Part shown: piece by piece, positions 16,374 through 24,429 of the stretch
Layout: each line of letters starts with the position of its first letter
Position numbering within the stretch: position 1 is the first letter of the stretch
Assembly: GCA_017577715.1 (NCBI GenBank)
Contig: PKRC01000004.1
Location: 142,088-206,087 of the forward strand
Direction of reading: 5' to 3'
DNA from: Clostridia bacterium
GTDB lineage: Bacteria; Bacillota; Clostridia; Caldicoprobacterales; Caldicoprobacteraceae
Length of the DNA: 64,000 nt
The notes under the pieces: model-generated
Seen by the model: the letters and a program-made list of their open reading frames with translations, nothing else
Told to the model about the DNA's origin: nothing
Databases searched by the model: none
Position numbers and translations under genes: made by a program

Positions 16374-17204
16374 ATGAAGAAGCTGTATTCAGCGATAAAG
16401 GATTATGTACTCATTGTGGTGGGAACGTTTCTAACCGCTCTGGCGTTTAATTTCTTTTTGATACCGCACAAAATTGCTCCAGGGGGATTGAGCGGTATAG
16501 GCACGGTAGTATACTACCTCTGTAGGATACCTGTAGGCGTTACCATGCTGGTTCTCAACGTTCCCCTGTTTATAATAGCCATAAAAGAGCTGGGTAAGGA
16601 CTTCGGGTTCAAGACGTTTTTGGCTACGGTATTATTATCGGTGTTTACTGATTTCGTCAAGGTGCCATCGCTTACGGATGATTCCATACTGGCTTCCATT
16701 TATGGTGGGGTGTTGATGGGCATCGGTTTGGGCCTTGTCTTCCAGGGTAACGCCACGACGGGTGGGACTGATCTATTTGCCAAGATAGTACACAAGTTTT
16801 TTCCTCTGCTGGGAGTGGGATGGATACTTTTCGTAGTTGATTTTTTGGTGGTGATAACGGCGGCCATCGTGTTTGGGCCAAGCCAGGCGCTTTATGCGCT
16901 GGTATCTCTGTACTTGAGCGCGCGAGTAATAGATCTGATGCTGGAGGGATTAAACTCGGCCAAGGCCTTCATCGTTATTTCCGACCATGCCGATGAAATC
17001 AGCCATAGGATTATGACAAATATGGACAGAGGTGTGACTTTTCTGGAAGGCAGAGGGGCCTACACCATGCAAAGAAAAAATGTGATCCTGTGCGTCGTCA
17101 ATAGGGCGCAGGTGGTGCAGCTAAAGGCCATCGTAAACGAGGTGGATCCTTTAGCTTTTGTTTTGGTTACCGATGTTAGAGAGGTGATGGGTGAGGGCTT
17201 TTGA
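16374..17204 (+). CDS. YitT family membrane protein (DUF2179)
   Basis: Integral membrane protein of 276 residues. The first about 190 residues form five or six hydrophobic helices with the family motifs FLIPHKIAPGGLSG and GNATTGGTD; the C-terminal about 80 residues are a soluble DUF2179 domain (ISHRIMTNMDRGVTFLEGRG). AAAGGTG precedes the ATG by 6 bases. The biochemical role of the family is not settled. It stands in its own unit after mazEF, followed 50 bases later by the Usp gene. Confidence 0.88.
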   Translation: MKKLYSAIKDYVLIVVGTFLTALAFNFFLIPHKIAPGGLSGIGTVVYYLCRIPVGVTMLVLNVPLFIIAIKELGKDFGFKTFLATVLLSVFTDFVKVPSLTDDSILASIYGGVLMGIGLGLVFQGNATTGGTDLFAKIVHKFFPLLGVGWILFVVDFLVVITAAIVFGPSQALYALVSLYLSARVIDLMLEGLNSAKAFIVISDHADEISHRIMTNMDRGVTFLEGRGAYTMQRKNVILCVVNRAQVVQLKAIVNEVDPLAFVLVTDVREVMGEGF

Positions 17205-17254
17205 TTTAGAATTTAAACTTCAAGGCTATTGTTTAGGGGCAAAGGGGTTGTCAA

Positions 17255-17650
17255 ATGGTTAATGAACGTAATATCATGATCTGTGTGACGCGGCAAAAAG
17301 CCTGCGAGCGGTTGATTAAAACGGGCGAAGAGTTGGTAAAAGGCTATGGTAACGCTAAGCTATATGTGGTGCATGTGGCAAAAAACGGAGAAAACTTTCT
17401 AGGAAATCCTGACGAAGGGGAAGCATTGGATTACTTGTTTCAGGTTTCCAAGAAGGCAGGTGCAGAGATGACGGTGCTTCGCTCTGACCACGTGGTGGAC
17501 ACGCTGGTGGATTTTGCGAGAAGGAACAATGTCTCCATTGTGGTTATGGGGGAATCGCCCGGTTCTCGAGGAACTGGCGATAAAAATATAATACAGGAGA
17601 TGGAGAAGCGCCTGCCCGATTTGGAGCTTAGGATTGTGCCTCAAGTTTAG
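17255..17650 (+). CDS. Universal stress protein (UspA)-like protein
   Basis: Soluble protein of 131 residues with an alpha/beta nucleotide-binding fold: the N-terminal ICVTRQKACERLIKTGEEL and the C-terminal SIVVMGESPGS segment, which resembles the phosphate-binding loop of Usp domains and the Usp domain of KdpD. Small molecule ligand and role unknown. GGGG lies before the ATG. It may be cotranscribed with the YitT gene. Its stop overlaps that of the convergent gene by 4 bases. Confidence 0.7.
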   Translation: MVNERNIMICVTRQKACERLIKTGEELVKGYGNAKLYVVHVAKNGENFLGNPDEGEALDYLFQVSKKAGAEMTVLRSDHVVDTLVDFARRNNVSIVVMGESPGSRGTGDKNIIQEMEKRLPDLELRIVPQV

Positions 17651-18180
17651 GGTTTGAACTTTTCCACCAGCTGTTTGACCCAAAGCCTATGGGGAGCTTC
17701 CACTATGGCCATGGGGTCGGAGGATTGGCTCCTTGATTCTGGGAAAAGAAGTATTTTAGGGCCCTTTCGGGATTGGTTTTCCCATACATGAGTATGGAAC
17801 AACACATAGTCGATATACCCCTCTTTATATACGATGAGGGTAATTTCTCCCCAGGTTTTGGGGAATATTTCCTTATAATGCGCGTCTTCGATTATTGGGA
17901 CTCGAATAACAGGAGTTAGGCCTTGAGCATTGGTCTTAAACTTTTTTCCTAGCTCTGGGATGACTACAGCTGCACCTTCAATGGGGGCTTCGGTAAAGCC
18001 ATCCATCACTTGGGGTTGTATATATCCGTAATGGGATTCATTGATAGAGGCTATCTGTGAAAATGCTTCGGTGTAATGATGGAAGTTTTCTCCAAAAAAA
18101 GAATAGCCGTTGTATATTAGTGAAAGGATAGCCACCATTACTACCGCAATTGTCATCAAGGATTTGGCCTTATCATGCAC
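17647..18180 (-). CDS. Membrane-anchored protein with a carboxypeptidase regulatory-like domain (unknown function)
   Basis: Protein of 177 residues. One N-terminal membrane helix (about 8-28) is followed by a region outside the cell that contains a beta-sandwich-like segment, PQVMDGFTEAPIEGAAVVIP then GKKFKTNAQGLTPVIRVPII, the pattern of a carboxypeptidase-regulatory/peptidase-associated domain. I do not recognise a specific family. The GTG start at 18178-18180 follows GGAGGTG by 8 bases. The next gene upstream on this strand is the LURP-one protein, about 160 bases away. Confidence 0.6.
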   Translation of the reverse strand: MHDKAKSLMTIAVVMVAILSLIYNGYSFFGENFHHYTEAFSQIASINESHYGYIQPQVMDGFTEAPIEGAAVVIPELGKKFKTNAQGLTPVIRVPIIEDAHYKEIFPKTWGEITLIVYKEGYIDYVLFHTHVWENQSRKGPKILLFPESRSQSSDPMAIVEAPHRLWVKQLVEKFKP

Positions 18181-18339
18181 GTTTTTTCACCTCCATCATT
18201 GACATGTATATTCATTTTGCAGATCGTTATAGTACTTACCTCATCGAAGTTTTTCAAATCTTTGTGACCTATATATGGCGTATATTGTATTTGCGATTTG
18301 TATTTGCGATGGAGGTGACGGGCATATCGGTTTTAAGCA

Positions 18340-18828
18340 TCAGATATTGTTATGATTGTCATCATGGAGTACTTGATCTATTACAATTACCAGGGCCAAA
18401 ATAAAAGCGTAGTTCTCATCATCTGCAATATCTACGCCATAGGTATCTCTAAATGATAGCCATTGCTTGGATACCTGCGCTACCTGTCGGCCATTTTTAA
18501 TGATCGAAAAATTCATGCCCCAGAAATCGCCCTGGATGGTATAGCTCCCATACACACTCCAGATGCTGAACCGCGGCTTAAAGAAGGAAAAATCCTTTTT
18601 TACCGTTGCTACGGCCTGACCCGACCTGTATATGGTATATTGGGGGAAAAACCGCATTAATTTCTGTTCGATGTAAAATAGCTCTTGGCCCATCAGGTCA
18701 TAGATTTTCAGCTTGTCACCCAAGGAAAACACTTTGCCCTTCACTATAAAGTGATCGTTGCCATGGTCGTCCTTGATGACGAAGTTGTCTCCAAAGGAGA
18801 ATATCTTCTGCTTGACTAAAAATCGCAT
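18340..18828 (-). CDS. LURP-one-related family protein (Tubby C-terminal-like fold)
   Basis: Protein of 162 residues. Repeated beta-strand units (FLVKQKIFSFGDNFVIKDD, FIVKGKVFSLGDKLKIYD, LFYIEQKLMRFFPQYTIY) are typical of the YxjI/LURP-one group, which has the Tubby/phospholipid scramblase fold. A role at membranes is suspected for the family but not shown. The start is the ATG at 18828, 7 bases after AAAGGAG; the in-frame extension upstream lacks a ribosome site. Confidence 0.82.
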   Translation of the reverse strand: MRFLVKQKIFSFGDNFVIKDDHGNDHFIVKGKVFSLGDKLKIYDLMGQELFYIEQKLMRFFPQYTIYRSGQAVATVKKDFSFFKPRFSIWSVYGSYTIQGDFWGMNFSIIKNGRQVAQVSKQWLSFRDTYGVDIADDENYAFILALVIVIDQVLHDDNHNNI

Positions 18829-18953
18829 TATAAAGCTCCTTTCTTTTTTTATTGGTGAAACCCCCATTGGTTTTAATAATATTATTTGAGGTCCTTACTG
18901 GATGTTAATATCAATTGGCGAATCATTCGATAGTATAAGTTATCGCGCAATGT

Positions 18954-20417
18954 TCATTGAGGCAAATCGGCTTCAGCATGTTGCCCTGAGACTATGGGGA
19001 GGGTAAAATATATGATGGTGTGTTGCCCTTTGACGCTCTCTGCCCATATCCTGCCTCCGTGTTCCTCGATGATGTGCTTGCATATTGCCAGACCCAGCCC
19101 AGTGCCTCCGTAATTTTGCGAGCGGGATTTCTCGCCACGGTAGAAGCTCTCAAATATATGGGGAAGGTCTTCGGGAGAAATGCCCTCTCCATTATCTTTG
19201 ACAAAAACTTCAAGGAAAGCCCCTGAAACCCTGGCGCCTATTATGATTTGCCCATCGTTTGATATATATCGCCTGGAGTTTTCGACTATGTTGTCTATGA
19301 CCTGCGATATTCTTTTGCTATCCGCTTTGACATATACCTCGGGTAAAGGGCGCTGCACTATGAGCTGTAACGAGCTGTTTTGGGCTTCCACCTCGAGGGG
19401 CGAGAGTATCTCTTCCAGCATTATTCTGCTGTTTTGTACCCTAAAATTGGTAGGCAGTTTTCCCACCTCCATCTGCGAGAAGTGGAAAAGATCGTCTATC
19501 AGGCGGTCGAGTTTGTCTGTCTTGTCCTTTATTATGTTTAGATATCGCTTGAATTTTTCCGGGTCCTGCGCTAGGCCGTCCTGCAGCGCTTCCACATATC
19601 CTTTAATTGAAGCAATGGGAGTGCGCAGGTCATGGGATATACTGGCAATCATGGTCTTACGGGAATTCTCATACATGTTTTGTTTTTCTAGGGATTCCTT
19701 TAGCTTGCGCCGCATCAACTCGAAAGCCTGACAAAAACGTCCCAGCTCGTCGTTTTTGCTGTAGGATATAGTGAAATCCAAATTGCCCTGGGATATGTTT
19801 TGTATGGCTAAATTGAGTTCATTCAAAGGTACTAGAACGCTTCTGGAGATAAGCCACGAGAGCAATATTATCAATATGACCAGCGATGCTAGACCTAGCA
19901 TGTAACTGCCGCCTATGTATAGGATCACCTTATGGAGTACCTTTGGTGGGAGCATATCCAGAGCATACTGGATTATTATGCTGCCTACTACTTTATCGTC
20001 GATCTTAATGGGAAAAGAGTACTGGTTCATGCCATTTATATCTTCTTCCAGATTTAAGGCAAATCCCTCCGAGATGTTTACTTTGAGAATTCTGTTTTCA
20101 AGAGAGCCCTCTCTGTCTTCGGAATCAAAAAGTAGCCTTCCCGAATTATCGATGACCTGTAACCTGCAGCCGGTTTCCTTGAGAACCGGGCTTATGGTTG
20201 CATAGAATTGGTCGTAGTTTTGGATATTAAAGTAGTTTTGAGTGACCAGATCTATAATTTTTTGGAACCTCAAATCTATCTTGGAAAACCTGATTATCTC
20301 AGGGTCGGTCTTTATGTTTACTGTGGCTATTTTTATGGATATCAGGGTGATGATGACAGGTATGGTTATGATGATTATAAAAGACAGTATCAACTTTGTG
20401 CGAAAAGTAAACCTCAT
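18954..20417 (-). CDS. PhoR-like sensor histidine kinase
   Basis: Membrane sensor kinase of 487 residues. Order: first membrane helix (about 8-30), extracytoplasmic sensor region of about 130 residues, second helix (about 165-192), HAMP, HisKA with the phosphorylated His262 in ASISHDLRTP, then HATPase_c with the N box (DNIVENSRRY), the DNGEGI box and GTGLGLAICK. Its start codon overlaps the stop of the response regulator gene by 4 bases, so the two are one operon and partners. AGGAGG stands before the ATG. The signal is unknown. Confidence 0.95.
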   Translation of the reverse strand: MRFTFRTKLILSFIIIITIPVIITLISIKIATVNIKTDPEIIRFSKIDLRFQKIIDLVTQNYFNIQNYDQFYATISPVLKETGCRLQVIDNSGRLLFDSEDREGSLENRILKVNISEGFALNLEEDINGMNQYSFPIKIDDKVVGSIIIQYALDMLPPKVLHKVILYIGGSYMLGLASLVILIILLSWLISRSVLVPLNELNLAIQNISQGNLDFTISYSKNDELGRFCQAFELMRRKLKESLEKQNMYENSRKTMIASISHDLRTPIASIKGYVEALQDGLAQDPEKFKRYLNIIKDKTDKLDRLIDDLFHFSQMEVGKLPTNFRVQNSRIMLEEILSPLEVEAQNSSLQLIVQRPLPEVYVKADSKRISQVIDNIVENSRRYISNDGQIIIGARVSGAFLEVFVKDNGEGISPEDLPHIFESFYRGEKSRSQNYGGTGLGLAICKHIIEEHGGRIWAESVKGQHTIIYFTLPIVSGQHAEADLPQ

Positions 20418-21115
20418 GCGCTACCTCCTGTGAATTTATAACCCACACCCCATACGGTCTGTATATATACGGGGTTTGAGGGGTCTTCCTCGATTTTTTC
20501 CCTTATCTTGCTTATGTGGACGGTGACCGTATTTATGTCCCCGTATTCGTTATAACCCCATACATGCTTGAATATCTCTTCTCGAGTAAATACCTGATTG
20601 GGATGCAGGGCTAGAAAGCTCAATATTTCAAATTCCTTTGTGGATAAGGATACGGGTTGACCTTTAACGTATACGGTATGGCCGCTGAGATCGATGAGAA
20701 GGTCGTGAAACGACAGTACTTCGGCCTTTCTTGGAGCATATGTAAACTGCCTGTAGCGCCTCAGCTGAGCCTTAACCCGTGCTACCAGCTCCTTTGGGCT
20801 GAAAGGTTTCGTCACATAATCGTCTGCTCCAAGGCCCAGGCTCAGTATCTTGTCAGCATCGCTTTTTTTGGCGCTTAACATGATTATGGGAATGGCGGAC
20901 TTGGCGCGTATTGCCTTGCACACCTCCATGCCGTCCAGCTTTGGCAGCATTATATCCAAAATGGCCACGTCAGGCTGATACTTCTGATATTTTTCAAGCG
21001 CCTCCTGGCCGTCAAAGGCCAGTATTACGTTGAAACCATCCAGCTCAAGATAATCCCTTACCAGCTCCGCGATTTCCCTTTCATCATCTACGACCAGTAC
21101 GGTTCCCTTTTGCAT
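20414..21115 (-). CDS. OmpR/PhoB-family response regulator
   Basis: DNA-binding regulator of 233 residues. Receiver domain (1-120) with acidic pair Asp10-Asp11, phospho-acceptor Asp54 in AILDIMLPKLDG and the KPFSPKELVARV switch Lys; C-terminal winged helix (about 135-230) with the FEILSFLALHPNQVFTREEI recognition region. First gene of the operon with the kinase. GGAGGA precedes the ATG. Targets unknown, but a tandem repeat 80-130 bases upstream could be a binding site. Confidence 0.95.
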   Translation of the reverse strand: MQKGTVLVVDDEREIAELVRDYLELDGFNVILAFDGQEALEKYQKYQPDVAILDIMLPKLDGMEVCKAIRAKSAIPIIMLSAKKSDADKILSLGLGADDYVTKPFSPKELVARVKAQLRRYRQFTYAPRKAEVLSFHDLLIDLSGHTVYVKGQPVSLSTKEFEILSFLALHPNQVFTREEIFKHVWGYNEYGDINTVTVHISKIREKIEEDPSNPVYIQTVWGVGYKFTGGSA

Positions 21116-21477
21116 ACTCTTCCTCCATTCCCTAGAAAGGTTTATTATATTTTATCACATTTTAACGACATTTTGTTGTGGTAATATGAACCTATATATG
21201 CTTGTGAGAGGATCTATTGTATGCTTTATGAGAGGATCTATGACCTATTATAAGAGTTTTCCGGCCAGTTTTCACTATGTAATTGATACTCAGATTTGCC
21301 AGGCGTTTATAGAATTTGCTTTAATAATGCCAGTAATATATGCCGTATTTTTATCCTGCTGCCTGCTTTTTTAAGTTGCCTATTTGTAGAGAAAGTCTAT
21401 TATAACTTATGAGCATGGTTTATAATATAGTTGAGTTGAAAATCGATGGGGATATAAGAAGAGAGGAGTGAGGTAAT
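21116..21477. other. Divergent intergenic region, response regulator to isochorismatase-fold gene
   Basis: About 360 AT-rich bases without a convincing gene. It holds the two-copy direct repeat at 21197-21242. No strong promoter of either direction was placed. Confidence 0.5.
21197..21242. repeat. Two-copy direct repeat (23 bases) upstream of the two-component operon
   Basis: Copies at 21197-21219 and 21220-21242 share TATGCTT and GAGAGGATCTAT. OmpR-family regulators often bind tandem direct repeats, so an operator is possible. Confidence 0.5.
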
Positions 21478-22002
21478 GTGTCTCGCAAGAAAGCCCTTCT
21501 GGTGATTGATATGCTCAACGATTTTGTTAAGCCCGATGGAGCCCTTTATATAGGTGAAGCTGCGCAGAGGGTTGCAAAGGAAGTCGAGGCCATAATTGAT
21601 AAAGCAAGGCAGGAGGGGATGCCGGTCATATACATATGCGATAATCACAGGGCTGATGATGCCGAATTTAACATGTTTAAATCCCATTGCGTAAAGGGGA
21701 CCAAAGGGGCGGAGATTGTAGAGGAATTGGCGCCTCAGCCGGGAGACTATATCATACCTAAAAGGAGATATAGCGCATTCTTTGGCACCGACCTTGATGC
21801 CACGCTGAGGGAGATGGGGGTTTCGGAACTGGTGCTTGTCGGCGTGTGTACCAACATATGCGTACTGTATACCGCAGCTGATGCCAGGATGTTGAATTAC
21901 GATGTGACGGTTGTTAGAAACGCAGTTGCATCCTTCAGCGAGGAGGCCCACGAGTTCGCTTTAAAGGAAATGGAGAGTACTCTTGGGGTGAAAGTAGAGT
22001 AA
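21478..22002 (+). CDS. Isochorismatase-fold cysteine hydrolase
   Basis: Protein of 174 residues of the isochorismatase/nicotinamidase group. Catalytic triad candidates: Asp in LLVIDMLNDF near the N terminus, a Lys in the IPKRRYSAFFGT region, and Cys in VGVCTNICVL. The length and the N-terminal motif fit pyrazinamidase/nicotinamidase-like hydrolases, but the metal-binding His set of PncA is not obvious, so the substrate is left open. GTG start after GAGGAGTGAGG. Confidence 0.85.
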   Translation: MSRKKALLVIDMLNDFVKPDGALYIGEAAQRVAKEVEAIIDKARQEGMPVIYICDNHRADDAEFNMFKSHCVKGTKGAEIVEELAPQPGDYIIPKRRYSAFFGTDLDATLREMGVSELVLVGVCTNICVLYTAADARMLNYDVTVVRNAVASFSEEAHEFALKEMESTLGVKVE

Positions 22003-22091
22003 GAGCAATAATACGGTTTATCTTGCATATTGATTTTCGAGGTACGTTGTGTCATAATAATGGAGGAGCTGGCCGGTGATAGGGTGTGGTA

Positions 22092-22544
22092 TTGTTGTTG
22101 GAGCATTTTATGCAGCAAGCGCTCGTGGAGGCTCAGAAGGCTTATGATATGGGGGAGGTCCCCATAGGCGCGGTCATAGTCAAAGATGGAGAGGTCATCG
22201 CCAGGGGGCACAATCTCAGGGAGACGGAGAAGGACCCTACCCTCCATGCGGAGATGGTTGCCATAAGGGAAGCGGCAAAGCATCTGGGAGGGTGGAGGTT
22301 GACAGGATGCGAATTATATGTTACTATAGAGCCCTGCCCCATGTGTGCAGGGGCTATTATACAGGCCAGGATTCAGCGGGTGGTGTTTGGCGCATTGGAT
22401 CCCAAGGCGGGTTGTGCCGGCAGCCTGTATAACCTGCTTCAGGACCCGCGGTTTAATCATAGGGTAGAAGTAATAAGTGGGGTTATGGAGGAGGAGTGCA
22501 GGCGGATAATGCAGGAGTTTTTCAGGGAGAGAAGAGAAAAATAG
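22092..22544 (+). CDS. tadA: tRNA-specific adenosine deaminase
   Basis: Deaminase of about 150 residues that turns A34 of tRNA-Arg(ACG) into inosine. The zinc site is HAE in TLHAEMVAIREA together with PCPMCAGAI; the VPIGAVIVKDG and NHRVEVISGV segments are typical of TadA. The start is unclear: GTG 22086, TTG 22092, 22095 and 22098, and ATG 22110 are in frame; homologues begin a few residues before EHFM, so a start upstream of 22110 is favoured. It is followed 8 bases later by tRNA-Ser, probably on the same transcript. Confidence 0.95.
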   Translation: MLLEHFMQQALVEAQKAYDMGEVPIGAVIVKDGEVIARGHNLRETEKDPTLHAEMVAIREAAKHLGGWRLTGCELYVTIEPCPMCAGAIIQARIQRVVFGALDPKAGCAGSLYNLLQDPRFNHRVEVISGVMEEECRRIMQEFFRERREK

Positions 22545-22552
22545 ATTGGCGT

Positions 22553-22643
22553 GGAGAGATGGCCGAGTGGTTGAAGGCGCACGACTCGAAATCGTGTGTG
22601 CGTGATGAGCGCACCGTGGGTTCGAATCCCACTCTCTCCGCCA
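22553..22643 (+). tRNA. tRNA-Ser (anticodon CGA)
   Basis: Type II tRNA of 91 bases with encoded CCA, acceptor GGAGAGA/TCTCTCC, discriminator G, and a long variable arm. The anticodon loop CTCGAAA gives CGA, reading UCG. It lies directly after tadA. Confidence 0.97.
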
Positions 22644-22644
22644 T

Positions 22645-22685
22645 AAAAAGAGCACCTCATTCGTTTAAGATGAGGTGCTCTTTTT
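22645..22685 (+). terminator. Terminator after tRNA-Ser (bidirectional)
   Basis: Perfect 16-base arms (22645-22660 and 22670-22685) with A-run and T-run at the ends, so it can end transcription of tadA-tRNA-Ser and of the leftward gene that converges on it. Confidence 0.9.
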
Positions 22686-22742
22686 ATAAATGCTGGTTGA
22701 TTTATATTTTAAAGGGATGCGAAAAGCTGCTAAGGAAGCAGT

Positions 22743-23093
22743 CTATTTTATGCGCTTTAAGTTAAATCGACTTTTCAATCTTTCCAGAGCGCTGATGTTT
22801 TTATCGAGGAGGGGTTTTACGAATTTCTCGTACCTTTCCTTTTTGAATGCCTCCAGCTCTTCGGGGGTCATATCCTTTATGACTTCTTTCAACGTTTGCA
22901 CTTTTATTCCCCGGTTTTTAAATTCTTCATGCTCGATTTTCCTTATTTCATCTGATTCCTTTTTCATAGCATCCAGCAGGGCTTCCATGGCTTCCTCGAA
23001 AGTGTCATGCTCGGATAGTATCATTGCTACCCGATATTTTTTCCCACACACGGGTATGATGGTATATGCATGTCCTGTTTTCCTTATATTCAT
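22743..23093 (-). CDS. Hypothetical small charged protein
   Basis: Protein of 116 residues, not recognised. The first part (HAYTIIPVCGKKYRVAMIL) looks like a short beta region; the rest is highly charged and helical (HDTFEEAMEALLDAMKKESD, EEFKNRGIKV, LKEVIKDMTPEELEAFKKER). AGGAGGAGG precedes the ATG at 23093, so it is very likely translated. It lies about 240 bases downstream of the S-box riboswitch on the same strand, with a possible promoter of its own in between (TTGACC then TTATAC). Confidence 0.6.
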   Translation of the reverse strand: MNIRKTGHAYTIIPVCGKKYRVAMILSEHDTFEEAMEALLDAMKKESDEIRKIEHEEFKNRGIKVQTLKEVIKDMTPEELEAFKKERYEKFVKPLLDKNISALERLKSRFNLKRIK

Positions 23094-23334
23094 GGTAAAT
23101 ACCTCCTCCTTTATATAAAATTCTGCTTGTGCTTTACTATGAAAACAAAAACGCAGCATGCAGGAATGAGCATGTTTTAAGGGTATAAACACTGCTATGA
23201 CTGGCTGGTCAACAGTATACAATTCAGTAATGAAGTCTAAGAGGGCAAAGCAGCATTGGTGTAAGCATATGTATGCACGTGTATGAGCTTGTAGGAGCAG
23301 ACGTAGTGGTGCGGTGGTCAACTACGTTTCAAAT

Positions 23335-23371
23335 AAAAAAGGCCTTCCTGCCGCTTATCTGACAAGAAGGC
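23335..23371 (-). terminator. Attenuator-type terminator downstream of the S-box
   Basis: On the minus strand, stem 23371-23363 with 23350-23342 (9 base pairs with one G-U) is followed by a run of T. The loop repeats GATAAGCGG, close to the 3' strand of riboswitch stem P1, so this is the expression platform. Confidence 0.8.
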
Positions 23372-23396
23372 TATCATTTGCTCATGCAACCACCTC

Positions 23397-23490
23397 CTTA
23401 TCGATGTTGGCTTTACCACCTTACAGCCTGCCGGCTGCAGGTTGGTGCAGGGTCATCGAGCCAACTCTCTACCCTGACTCTTGATAAGGC
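23397..23490 (-). ncRNA. SAM-I (S-box) riboswitch
   Basis: On the minus strand the order matches the S-box aptamer: P1 5' strand CTTATCAAGAG, P2 (CAGGGT with ACCCTG) enclosing AGAGAGTTGGCTCGATGA, the CACCAACC junction, a P3 hairpin (CCTGC...GCAGG), the P4 region AAGGTGGTAAAGCCAAC and the P1 3' strand GATAAG. The TTGG loop can pair with CCAA as in the known pseudoknot. A promoter lies upstream and a terminator downstream, so it should switch transcription off when SAM binds. No methionine or SAM gene follows; only a short AUG-stop frame and the 116-residue unknown protein do. Confidence 0.85.
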
Positions 23491-23491
23491 G

Positions 23492-23525
23492 GCTGAATTG
23501 TCATAGATGCTGAATTGTTATAGAT
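23492..23525. repeat. Adjacent 17-base direct repeat ahead of the S-box
   Basis: Copies 23492-23508 and 23509-23525 differ by one base and abut each other and the start of the riboswitch aptamer, inside the predicted transcript. Confidence 0.6.
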
Positions 23526-23559
23526 AAAAACTTTTTAATTTTTACTGATTTACCTTCCT

Positions 23560-23589
23560 ATTTTAGCATATATTAACATAATTGTTCAA
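23560..23589 (-). promoter_or_regulatory. Promoter of the S-box transcript
   Basis: On the minus strand TTGAAC (23589-23584), 18-base spacer, TAAAAT (23565-23560). Transcription would start near 23553, about 60 bases before the aptamer. Confidence 0.65.
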
Positions 23590-23964
23590 CCGATCAAGTC
23601 CAATTTCTTGTGTAAAATTTCCTCCTTTCATAGGGTGTAGCATTGATTTGTTTGGCAGCCTCTGGGCTTGGAGTATTTGGTTGAGTATGGACTCCAATTT
23701 AATTTCTAACTAGAGGGATGGAGGTGGCTCTACACAATTATATGAATTTAACTTACATGGTTTTGTTAACTGTATTGCAACATATTTGTTTTAGAGCGTA
23801 AAATATCGGCTGATTACAGCAATATTATTTTAAGACCATATACGGGAAATTATGATTTGAAACATTAGTGCTGCTAGTACATAATATATCTAGCCGTTGC
23901 TGTTATAATCGGCCACAAGCATAAATGGGTATTATATTATCATAAATTGGAGGATGCATAAGCT
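23590..23964. other. Intergenic region before mutT
   Basis: About 375 AT-rich bases. I see no gene, repeat or RNA structure that I can support. The mutT ribosome site (TTGGAGGATG) is at its right end. Confidence 0.5.
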
Positions 23965-24345
23965 ATGACCACAGTTATTGCAGCCATCATAATGAAGGAT
24001 GGTAAAGTGCTTATAGCCCAGCGGGCACAAGGCCAAAGGTTAGCTGGCAAGTGGGAATTCCCCGGAGGCAAGCTTGAAGAGGGGGAGACGCCGCAGGAGT
24101 GCTTAAAGAGGGAGATAAAAGAGGAATTGGATATGGATATAGAAGTAGAGGGGTATTTCGGTGAGAGTGTATATTACTATGAAACCGGACCAATCAGGCT
24201 TGTTGCCTATAAGGCTCGCATGCTTGGTGGGAGTTGCAGGCTGAATGTACACAGCCGAGTAGAGTGGGTTGCGCCTCATGAGCTTGCAAAGTATGATTTT
24301 GCACCCGCTGATGTTCCTATTGTGGACAAGTTGAGGGAGATGTGA
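23965..24345 (+). CDS. mutT: MutT-like Nudix hydrolase (8-oxo-dGTP diphosphatase type)
   Basis: Protein of 126 residues with a complete Nudix box: GGKLEEGETPQECLKREI followed by KEELDM, matching GX5EX7REUXEEXGU apart from the last Gly. The upstream AQRAQGQRLAGKWEFPGG and the C-terminal WVAPHELAKYDFAPAD segments are those of MutT/CTP pyrophosphohydrolase enzymes that clean the nucleotide pool of oxidised dGTP. It is followed 85 bases later by an ADP-ribosylglycohydrolase, so another nucleotide substrate is conceivable. Confidence 0.88.
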   Translation: MTTVIAAIIMKDGKVLIAQRAQGQRLAGKWEFPGGKLEEGETPQECLKREIKEELDMDIEVEGYFGESVYYYETGPIRLVAYKARMLGGSCRLNVHSRVEWVAPHELAKYDFAPADVPIVDKLREM

Positions 24346-24429
24346 GGATCACTATATTGGCTGTATAAAAGTTATAGATTTTGGTCAAAAAAGTAGCATT
24401 TAGCATGCATAAAAGGGAGGATCATACCT

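Noticed and set aside
21186..21374. 62-codon frame in the gap before the isochorismatase-fold gene
   Set aside because: Covers the direct repeat, has no ribosome site and a non-protein-like composition.
22743..23321. Upstream extension (to 23321) of the 116-residue protein
   Set aside because: The extension has no ribosome site and runs into the leader RNA; the ATG at 23093 has a strong AGGAGG site.
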